Assembly: GCA_964469565.1 (NCBI GenBank)
Contig: CAYXZD010000001.1
Span: forward strand, 620,001 to 684,000
Direction of reading: 5' to 3'
From: GCA-2720975 sp964469565
GTDB lineage: Bacteria; Planctomycetota; UBA1135; GCA-002686595
Length of the DNA stretch: 64,000 nucleotides
This document shows, in pieces, positions 17,177 to 24,563 of this stretch; position 1 is the stretch's first letter, and the number at the start of each line of letters is the position of its first letter. Under the pieces are notes generated by a model that was not told where the DNA came from, searched no databases, and saw only the letters and a list, made by a program, of their open reading frames with translations. A program made the translations under genes and the position numbers.

Positions 17177-20100
17177 CGGGAGCCCTCTTGCTTAGGAAGG
17201 AATCCCATGGATGCTTCCAGCCAGGATCCGCAGGAACAGCCACCACCCCCCTCGGGGCTCAGTAGCATACCGTTACCCGGAATCGTGCTGATCCAGCAAT
17301 CGGGCCGCACCCGCGTCCAGCGAGAGGCTCGTCCCTGCGTGCTATCCCACAAGCACAACTCACCCGCCCGCAAGATCAAAGTTTCGGAGGTGGCAGCATA
17401 ACTGCCACACTGGTGTCCCTCGGGAAAAGTGATGGGCAATGGCTCGCCAGTCTGCAAATCAAAAACTGCTGGTCGAGAATAGACGCGCCCCCCGACGATG
17501 GCCGGGCGCGACAAGTGCTTGCCATGATGGTCGGCTTCCCAAGCGAACTTCTTGCGCCAACGACTCTCCCCATTGTCTGCGTCCAACGCGTAGAGGGCGG
17601 AGTGTCCCGCGCTAGAGGAGAGCATCACCAGCATGCCCTCCGAATAGGCCAAATAGAACGCCACGGTTCCCGCCATCGGCTCGATGGCTCTCTCCCACTG
17701 AACTTGACCACTCTGAAGGTCTAGGCTGACCAGAAACAGGTTCTTCCAGAAGGCGTCTCCTCCCAGGCGTCCCAGCTCAGGGTCCAATCCAGGCGCGCGA
17801 CTCGTCACAAACCACAGCCGCCCCTCCGCCCCTGTCAGGGTGACATCCAGGATTCGCCCACCTTCATAACTCCAGTTTGCCTGGCCGCTGTCTTTATCCA
17901 ACGCCACGAGCTGGTGACTGCAAATCTTGTGGGCGGCCACACCTTCCTTGCCGTCGTACCAGGCGCTCGAGCCCCACCACGCCGTGTGCTGTGCACCCAG
18001 CGGAGTGAGCGAAGCCACCAGCTGGTCCTCGAAGGACCCAACAAAGCCCCACTCCGATTTGCCTTGAGGGTGCCTGCCCCCATTCCCATCGAGAGTCGTC
18101 GCAAGATAGCTCTGAAGCCAATCTCCCTTGGCAGCCCCCCTCCTCTCGATGCGCTGCCCCATGGCTAGGTACAGGCTGTCCTCATCGGCGCACCAATTGG
18201 ATGACGAGCGCGGAATATTGAAGCGGGAAAGCTCAGGCAGCTCCAGATTCCATTGGGGCACGCCATTGTGGCCGTCGAGTGCAATGATGCGTTTATAGCC
18301 CTGCAGGAATAAGCGTCCGTTCGCCGCAAGGGGTGAAGGCTTACGGTTCTGCCGATCGGTCTGATAGCGCGGGCCTGGCCGACCGGCCCAAATCAACTCA
18401 AGGTCTTCCACTCCGCGGGCCCCACCCAACTGCTCACCACCGAAGGCCGAGTTGTCGGGATTGCCATACATATGTGTCCAGCTCCCGGCACCTGGAATCG
18501 CTGGGCGGGTATAGCAGTGCATCCCTGCGAGAGAAGTCTCCTGCTGGACGAGACCGAGCTGTTGGGCATCCGCAACGGGCAGGGCTTGCTCCCGCCGCAG
18601 ATACACCCTCCCACCGAAAGGTCGCAGGCAGTGCAGCGCACCGCCCTCCAGCCAATCAGACGCATTCGCACTATCCGACTCATCCAGCAGTAGTAGGTTG
18701 ACCGACCCCCGGGGTAAGGGGTTTTGAATCAGAGTACTGCCGTCGATGACGCTCACCCGCTCGCCCTGTTTTCCATCACGACTCAAGATTCGGCGTAAAC
18801 GCAGTGCCGCCTGTTCATCGGCCGCTACCACTACAACTCGCAGGTCTGTCGAATCGCTCAGACTACGCCAGGGCCCCTGTTCGCTGGCCCCCAGCACAAC
18901 TGCGATCCCCCGTGCGAAGCCACTCTCCTGAGCAGCCAAGCCAGGCCATTCACTGGCTACGGCCCTTGGCGGCGCATATCCAAAGTTGAAATGGGTATCA
19001 CACTCCATGGGCGGCGTAACGGCCCCCATCGACTCTAGGGTATAGGTGTACAGATTCCGGGGTCGCAGGTCGGACACGATGAGCTCGTGGTGCTCTGAGT
19101 CCGCCGTGGATTGGATACGCCGTTGCGTTCCTGCGCTATCGGTCAAGATCCAGGTCAGCGGCGCACTCTGCTCTAGGCTGGCCCGCAGACGCGCTTGGCC
19201 CTGCGCAGGGAAGTCCACAATAGGACCCTTGCGACAACGGAGTACGGGTGCGTTTGTAGCAGGAGACTCACTGGCAGGACTCACGTCGATCACGGGCGCG
19301 ATGGGATCGGGAAACCGTCGCGCCTTGGACTGATACCGCCGCAGAACCTGATCTTCCGTTAGGGTTTCTTCCCAGACTGCAACCTCATGCAGGGCCCCCC
19401 GCATGCGAAAATGCTCGTTATCGTCGCGGTAAGCACCCAGGTGGTAGAAAAGTTTGTCGGGATAGAGGATCGGTCCACTCTGTGACTGACTGAAAGCCAC
19501 GGGATGCCCATCCACGTACAACTGCATCGTCTTCCCGTCATAGGTCCCCAATAGGTGATGCCACCCCCCAAGCACTAGATCTTCCGGCCCCGTAAGCCAA
19601 GTCATTGCACCCTCATCAGAGTTTCCCTTCAGGGCAAACCCCGGGCGGAGACCCCGAAACCCTAGCACCCAACCCCGCTCGTAGGCTCCGTTGTCCTGCA
19701 GGGCCCCAATCAGCCCGCCCCACTGCTGCCCCCGGTCAATGCGAACCCAAGCTTCAACGCTCAAGTTCTCTGAAGGCAGACGCCCGTATCCCTTCTCCGC
19801 ACTCAAAGACTCAATGGTGAGATCCCCAGATTTCCCATCCAAGACAACGCAGTGGGCTTGTCCTGCTTGTTGAATATCGACAAGCCCTGGCAAGAGCAGG
19901 CTTTCATTCTCGCGGGCTAGATTGACTAACCAGGGTTGCGAAAAGGGGTTCCCGGGACTCAAGGGCCTGCGCTCAATGGTCGGCAATTGAAAGAGGAAGT
20001 GATCCAGCAACCCGCGAGTGGGCATCGCACCCTGCGGCGCGGGGGAACCCAATTCAGGTCGCTCTATGGGGTAGCCAGATTCATCGGCAATCCACTGTCG

Positions 20101-21393
20101 AGTCCCTCCTTCCCCAAACGCTACAACGGTTCCTAGCTGAGTCGCCGCCAAGAGGCGCTTCCCACCCACAGCCAAACCTCGCACGTGCCCGCGAATCTCA
20201 GATTCCCAGGCCAGTTTCCCCGTCAGGAGTTCGCGAGCTTCCACTCGATCACGACCGCCCAGGACCAGCCAATCACCCACGATCAGCATGGCATCCGAGC
20301 AATCTGTAGCGACTGTCCAAAGCAGTGACTGACTCGGGCGGTCCAGTGCACCTAAGCGGCCGGGCGAGAGCATGTAGGCCACATGCTCACCCACTACAAT
20401 TGCAGTCCCCTGTGAGTAAGTGGCCACCGAATCACCGCCACTCGAATTGGAATCGGTGATCCAACCATCCTTGTTCCCAGGGCCGTGCAGCACCCCACCT
20501 TCTGGAGCAACAACACAAAAGGACCCCCCACCCCCAGCAAGCGAACCCTTCGATTTCCCCGTCCCATGGTCAAAAAGCTTCGGAGCCACACGCCCCTGTG
20601 GAATCACAAGCATGTCATTGGAGACGGCCATCGCCCCCTCGAGGGTAATTCCATGACCCAGCTGGGTGCGGTAGGTGCGCTCCTCACCCATGTCCCCACT
20701 CACCGCATCCACGGACACAAGGCAACTGCCATTCCAGGGCAACATAGAGGCGCCGAACACCGCGCGCCCGTTCAGAACGCATACTCCCGTTCGCACGGGG
20801 TGGGTTGAGATTAGGCGTCCGTTATTCCAAATCCTCCCTGCGGTAGGCTCCCCAACAACCCGCCAGAGCAAGCTCCCACTCGTTTCATCAAAACAGTACG
20901 CAGCCCCATCATCACAACCCAGATAGAGCCGGCCACCGTCGAAATGGGGCGCCACACGGACCGGGGCACCAAGGGGATACCGCCACACTTCCTCTCCCCC
21001 CTCAGAATCCAGGCAAATGAGCGCGTCTTCACTGGTTGACGACAGGTACACGCGCTTCCCAACGATGATCGGATGGAACACCGGATCGTAATCGCGCATT
21101 GAACTCAAACCTGAAAGCCCTGCATAGGCGTCCCACCGGGCGGGACCCGGCCAGGCGGGATTGGGAGCATGATCGGACTGCCAAGTCCAAACTGAATGAA
21201 GCGAGGGCACGTCCAACAGTTCGCGGCTGACTCCACTTCGCCGCAAATCGCCGCGATGTGTTGGCCAGTCTCCGTGATTGGCTGGAACCGGAACATGGGA
21301 CGGCCCGCTGGTCATGGCAGGGGCGCACAAGCATGTGAGAGCCCAGACTTGCAGGGTCGCACGTCGTAGGGGGCAGGCGCGTGGGACATTCAT
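17173..21393 (-). CDS. Giant secreted PQQ-propeller / LamG / methyltransferase-like protein
   Basis: The 1406-aa product starts with a signal peptide. Domains in order: a PQQ/BamB-like propeller (about 40-430; DWPTHRGDLRRSG, ALICLDSEGGEEVWRYPLG), a LamG/concanavalin-like domain (about 510-690; LSVEAWVRI, LYVDGHPVAF), a fibronectin-like stretch (about 725-800), a Rossmann region resembling a class I methyltransferase (about 820-935; GIAVVLGASEQG then LRVVVVAADE) and a second propeller (about 970-1390). The glycine-rich SAM loop is degenerate, so catalysis is doubtful. From memory this architecture recurs in Planctomycetes. It is the first gene of the five-gene operon, and a TAGAAT lies 9 bp before its ATG. 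Confidence 0.85.
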   Translation of the reverse strand: MNVPRACPLRRATLQVWALTCLCAPAMTSGPSHVPVPANHGDWPTHRGDLRRSGVSRELLDVPSLHSVWTWQSDHAPNPAWPGPARWDAYAGLSGLSSMRDYDPVFHPIIVGKRVYLSSTSEDALICLDSEGGEEVWRYPLGAPVRVAPHFDGGRLYLGCDDGAAYCFDETSGSLLWRVVGEPTAGRIWNNGRLISTHPVRTGVCVLNGRAVFGASMLPWNGSCLVSVDAVSGDMGEERTYRTQLGHGITLEGAMAVSNDMLVIPQGRVAPKLFDHGTGKSKGSLAGGGGSFCVVAPEGGVLHGPGNKDGWITDSNSSGGDSVATYSQGTAIVVGEHVAYMLSPGRLGALDRPSQSLLWTVATDCSDAMLIVGDWLVLGGRDRVEARELLTGKLAWESEIRGHVRGLAVGGKRLLAATQLGTVVAFGEGGTRQWIADESGYPIERPELGSPAPQGAMPTRGLLDHFLFQLPTIERRPLSPGNPFSQPWLVNLARENESLLLPGLVDIQQAGQAHCVVLDGKSGDLTIESLSAEKGYGRLPSENLSVEAWVRIDRGQQWGGLIGALQDNGAYERGWVLGFRGLRPGFALKGNSDEGAMTWLTGPEDLVLGGWHHLLGTYDGKTMQLYVDGHPVAFSQSQSGPILYPDKLFYHLGAYRDDNEHFRMRGALHEVAVWEETLTEDQVLRRYQSKARRFPDPIAPVIDVSPASESPATNAPVLRCRKGPIVDFPAQGQARLRASLEQSAPLTWILTDSAGTQRRIQSTADSEHHELIVSDLRPRNLYTYTLESMGAVTPPMECDTHFNFGYAPPRAVASEWPGLAAQESGFARGIAVVLGASEQGPWRSLSDSTDLRVVVVAADEQAALRLRRILSRDGKQGERVSVIDGSTLIQNPLPRGSVNLLLLDESDSANASDWLEGGALHCLRPFGGRVYLRREQALPVADAQQLGLVQQETSLAGMHCYTRPAIPGAGSWTHMYGNPDNSAFGGEQLGGARGVEDLELIWAGRPGPRYQTDRQNRKPSPLAANGRLFLQGYKRIIALDGHNGVPQWNLELPELSRFNIPRSSSNWCADEDSLYLAMGQRIERRGAAKGDWLQSYLATTLDGNGGRHPQGKSEWGFVGSFEDQLVASLTPLGAQHTAWWGSSAWYDGKEGVAAHKICSHQLVALDKDSGQANWSYEGGRILDVTLTGAEGRLWFVTSRAPGLDPELGRLGGDAFWKNLFLVSLDLQSGQVQWERAIEPMAGTVAFYLAYSEGMLVMLSSSAGHSALYALDADNGESRWRKKFAWEADHHGKHLSRPAIVGGRVYSRPAVFDLQTGEPLPITFPEGHQCGSYAATSETLILRAGELCLWDSTQGRASRWTRVRPDCWISTIPGNGMLLSPEGGGGCSCGSWLEASMGFLPKQEGSR

Positions 21394-21402
21394 GGGTCCA
21401 CT

Positions 21403-21408
21403 ATTCTA
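21403..21408 (-). promoter_or_regulatory. Possible -10 element for the PQQ/LamG operon
   Basis: On the minus strand TAGAAT is followed by nine bases and the ATG of the 1406-aa gene, predicting a leader of only a few bases. No convincing -35 hexamer is seen 17 bp upstream. Confidence 0.45.
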
Positions 21409-21573
21409 AGAAGCCGCTCGGCTGCAGGGGAAACAGAGTGTGCAGTCTCATTGCAAGCATCCTAAACGTCTCCCACCAAGCCCTGTAGAGGATCTCCCCT
21501 GCCACTGGGCTCTCCCGATGCGGAATCCGGTGACCATTCCGCTCCCCGACAACCTCCCACGCAAAAGAGGAGC

Positions 21574-21579
21574 TAGAAT
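21574..21579 (+). promoter_or_regulatory. Possible -10 element of the modA-like gene
   Basis: TAGAAT is followed by seven bases and the ATG at 21587, predicting a leaderless mRNA. A purine run AGAGGAG just upstream (21566-21572) could instead be a Shine-Dalgarno at a rather long 14-base spacing, so both readings are open. Confidence 0.45.
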
Positions 21580-21586
21580 CCCCACC

Positions 21587-23101
21587 ATGCGCGGGCCTGC
21601 CATTTTCATCATCTTGAGCGCACTAGCCCTCAGCGGATTGTTGCTTCTCCTCAAGGTCTCACAGCCCGAGGGGCCTGCAGCCGACGGCGATCGAGTGCTC
21701 ACCCTCTACGTTGCGGCCGGTGTTCGAAAGCCTGTTGATGAACTGCTGGCCCAATACCAAGCCCAATACGGTGTTCGCACCCAGGTGCGATATGGGGGCT
21801 CGGGAACGCTCCTGGCTCAAATCGCCGTGGCTTCCTCAGGGGACCTGTTCATTGCGGGGGATGTGAGTTTTATCCACAGGGCGCAGTCTCAGCAGTGGGT
21901 CCAGGAAGACCTGCCCCTGGCGCACATGACCCCTGTCATCGCTGTCGCTGCAGGCAATCCCCACGGGATTCGCGGCCTGACTGACCTGGCAAACCCAAGC
22001 CTTGCCGTGGGTCTAGCCCAGCCCCAGGCAGCCGCGGTGGGACGCAAGGCCCAGCGTGCACTCGAAGCAGCAAACTCGTGGGCGAGTGTCGAGGCCAACG
22101 TGAGGGTCTTCAAGCATACCGTAGGAGACCTGGCCAATGACCTCACCTTAGGTGCTCTGGATGCTGCTGTCATTTGGGACGCCACCCTCGCCCAGCACCC
22201 AGGTCTGCAAGCCATTCACACACCTGAGCTCGACGAGCAAACCAGCCATGTCTCCATCGGAGTCCTCACGGCCTGTGAACAACCCACCGCCGCCCTGCGC
22301 CTGGCTCGGTTCCTCTCTGCTCCAGACCGAGGCGGGCCCACCTTCCGCAAGCATGGGTTCGCACTTGGAGCCGGTGATCCATGGGCAGAGGTCCCCCAAA
22401 TCGACCTGTTCTGCGGTGCCATGCTGCGCAGTGCCGTGGACGATACGCTAGACCTGTTCGCGCAGAGAGAAGGCATCGTCTTGCGTCGGACATACAACGG
22501 GTGTGGCGTCCTAGTGGCTCAAATGCGGGCTGGAGCAGAACCCGATGCATACTTTGCCTGTGACGAGTCATTCCTAACCAAGGTGCAGACGCAGTTCACA
22601 CCGGGCCAGGTCGTATCGAGCAATCCGATAGTCTTACTCACTGCTCCAGGCAATCCGCTAGGGCTCACGGGCCTCGCGGATCTATGCCAACCTGAACTGC
22701 GGGTCGGACTATGCGACCCGGACAAGTCGGCCCTCGGAGCACTCAGCGATCAACTCCTCACGCAGCACGGGATCATGAATCGCTTAGCGCAGTCAGGGAA
22801 CGTTCGGCTCCGAGTCCCCACGGGCGACCTACTCGTCAATCAGTTGCGCACCGGAGCACTGGATGCCGCTTTGGTCTACGCATCCAATGCAGCCGTCGCC
22901 CGGCAATCGGACGAACAGGGCAAGCTGGGCCTCACCGTGGTTGACCTCGGCAGGGATGGCCTCACGGCCCGCCAGCCCTGGGCCATTGCTCGAGTAAGCC
23001 CACACACACTGCTACTCGCAAGACTGTATGAAACCCTGACCCGCCCGCCTCTTGAAAGCCACTTTCAGAGCCTAGGATTTGGGTGGGAGGCCAGCCAGTG
23101 A
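21587..23101 (+). CDS. Tandem ModA-type substrate-binding protein (two fused domains)
   Basis: The 504-aa product has an N-terminal hydrophobic anchor or signal (residues 3-23) followed by two complete type-II periplasmic-binding domains in one chain. Domain 1 (about 37-275) starts LYVAAGVRKPVDELLAQYQ with VRYGGSGTLLAQI. Domain 2 (about 285-504) starts LFCGAMLRSAVDDTLDLF with YNGCGVLVAQM. Both show the ModA/WtpA pattern of an anion-binding Ser/Gly loop and a later D-A-A-(V/L) hinge (GALDAAVIW, GALDAALVY). ModA is normally single-domain, about 250 aa. The permease gene overlaps the stop by 4 bp, giving an operon. Molybdate or tungstate is the likely ligand. Confidence 0.88.
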   Translation: MRGPAIFIILSALALSGLLLLLKVSQPEGPAADGDRVLTLYVAAGVRKPVDELLAQYQAQYGVRTQVRYGGSGTLLAQIAVASSGDLFIAGDVSFIHRAQSQQWVQEDLPLAHMTPVIAVAAGNPHGIRGLTDLANPSLAVGLAQPQAAAVGRKAQRALEAANSWASVEANVRVFKHTVGDLANDLTLGALDAAVIWDATLAQHPGLQAIHTPELDEQTSHVSIGVLTACEQPTAALRLARFLSAPDRGGPTFRKHGFALGAGDPWAEVPQIDLFCGAMLRSAVDDTLDLFAQREGIVLRRTYNGCGVLVAQMRAGAEPDAYFACDESFLTKVQTQFTPGQVVSSNPIVLLTAPGNPLGLTGLADLCQPELRVGLCDPDKSALGALSDQLLTQHGIMNRLAQSGNVRLRVPTGDLLVNQLRTGALDAALVYASNAAVARQSDEQGKLGLTVVDLGRDGLTARQPWAIARVSPHTLLLARLYETLTRPPLESHFQSLGFGWEASQ

Positions 23102-23919
23102 CACCCGGCCAGCAGCGCACGAGGGGTGACCGGCAATTCCTGTGGGTCCTATGGATGTTTGCCGGCGTATACCTCGCCCTGATTCTCGGCATGCTCGGCG
23201 CAGATAGCACATTTACGAGTGTCGGTGCCATCCGCCGAGCACTTCAGAGCCCTGAGATCCGCCACGCCTTTGGGCTTTCGTTCTTCACCGCCACAGTGAC
23301 CGCAATCCTCTCTGTGTGGTTTGCGGTCCCCATTGGGTACAGCATGTCACGGCACCGGTTCCGTGGGCATGCGATCGTCGATGCCATCCTAGACATTCCA
23401 ATCGTTCTCCCTCCCATGGTGATCGGCCTTTCCTTGCTGATCCTATTTCAGACAGATGTGGGGCAATACTTGGAGCAACTGAGCGAGTCGCTCATCGGTG
23501 TCGGCATCACCTACGAGGTGCCTAGCATTATTCTCGCGCAATTCGCGGTCTCCTGCGCCTTCGCAGTGCGCACGATGAGGGACACCTTTGATCGACAGGA
23601 ACCGCGTTGCGAAGCGGTCGCCTGGACCCTGGGCTGCAGTGCGCGCCAGGCATTCTGGCACGTGGTGTTGCCCGATGCCTGGCGTGGAGTCATTAGCGCA
23701 GGACTCCTCGCCTGGGCCCGTGCGTTAGGGGAATTCGGTCCGGTCCTCGTCTTTGCGGGTGCTACGCGTATGAAAACGGAGGTCCTGCCCTCTACCGTTT
23801 TCTTGGAGCTGTCCATTGGCGACCTGGGTGCGGCCGTCGCAGTTTCACTGGTGCTCGTGACGGCTGCCGTGGGCTGCCTGCTCTTGGCGCGCGTACTCGG
23901 TTTGAGGTTGCGCCCATGA
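23098..23919 (+). CDS. modB: Molybdate/tungstate ABC transporter permease
   Basis: This is a polytopic permease of 273 aa when started at the GTG at 23098, which overlaps the preceding TGA as GTGA. Five or six hydrophobic helices are visible. The EAA loop reads EAVAWTLGCSARQAFWHVVL and is followed by ARALGEFGPVLVFAGATR, the ModB/WtpB hallmark. DIPIVLPPMVIGL is also typical. The ATPase gene overlaps its end by 4 bp (ATGA). Substrate assignment rests on family pattern and on the ModA-like partner, so tungstate is possible. Confidence 0.9.
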   Translation: MTPGQQRTRGDRQFLWVLWMFAGVYLALILGMLGADSTFTSVGAIRRALQSPEIRHAFGLSFFTATVTAILSVWFAVPIGYSMSRHRFRGHAIVDAILDIPIVLPPMVIGLSLLILFQTDVGQYLEQLSESLIGVGITYEVPSIILAQFAVSCAFAVRTMRDTFDRQEPRCEAVAWTLGCSARQAFWHVVLPDAWRGVISAGLLAWARALGEFGPVLVFAGATRMKTEVLPSTVFLELSIGDLGAAVAVSLVLVTAAVGCLLLARVLGLRLRP

Positions 23920-24563
23920 GCCTGCAATGCATCGCACTTGGCGGCCAGGTCGGAGACTTCCACCTGGGCCCCCTAGATCTAACCCTCCCTGATGGAGCCT
24001 ATGGAGTCTTGATGGGTAGCTCAGGCTCGGGCAAAACCACCCTGTTGGAAATGGTGGCAGGGTTGTGTCCAACAAGCACGGGTCAGTTGATCCTCGACGG
24101 CGAATCCGCCACCCATCTCCCCGCATCCCATCGTCAGGTGGGTTACGTACCCCAAGATGGCGCCCTGTTCAACACAATGACAGTTGCCGAGCACCTCGAT
24201 TTCGGCCCGCGCATACGGGGCTGGGACGCCAGCAGTCGGCGCGACCGTGTCAGCGAACTGGCGAAAGACCTGGGGCTCGAGTCGCTACTCGGGCGCAAAC
24301 CCAAAGGGCTCTCCGGCGGAGAACGCCAACGCGTCGCCCTAGGTCGGGCCCTCGCGAGCCCCCCCCGCCTGCTGCTCCTCGATGAACCCTTGGCAGCCTT
24401 GGACGAATCCGCACACGACGAATTATGCGGCTACCTCGAACGGATCCACTCCAAGCAGGGTGTATGTGTTCTCCACGTCACCCACAACCGGGGTGAAGCC
24501 GAACGCCTCGCCACCCATCGGCTCGAGCTCAACTCGGGATCCGTGCGAGCCCTCTCCTCCTAG
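23916..24563 (+). CDS. modC: Molybdate/tungstate ABC transporter ATPase, no MOP domain
   Basis: This is a 215-aa ABC ATPase: Walker A GSSGSGKT (34-41), signature LSGGERQRVALGRAL, Walker B LLLLDEPLAALDE and switch His in HVTHNRGEAERLA. It is coupled to the permease by a 4-bp overlap. Classical ModC is about 350 aa and carries a C-terminal MOP oxyanion-binding domain; this protein ends right after the ATPase core, so that allosteric control is absent. The gene symbol follows operon position. Its 3' end overlaps the converging PhoD-like gene by 4 bp. Confidence 0.88.
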   Translation: MSLQCIALGGQVGDFHLGPLDLTLPDGAYGVLMGSSGSGKTTLLEMVAGLCPTSTGQLILDGESATHLPASHRQVGYVPQDGALFNTMTVAEHLDFGPRIRGWDASSRRDRVSELAKDLGLESLLGRKPKGLSGGERQRVALGRALASPPRLLLLDEPLAALDESAHDELCGYLERIHSKQGVCVLHVTHNRGEAERLATHRLELNSGSVRALSS

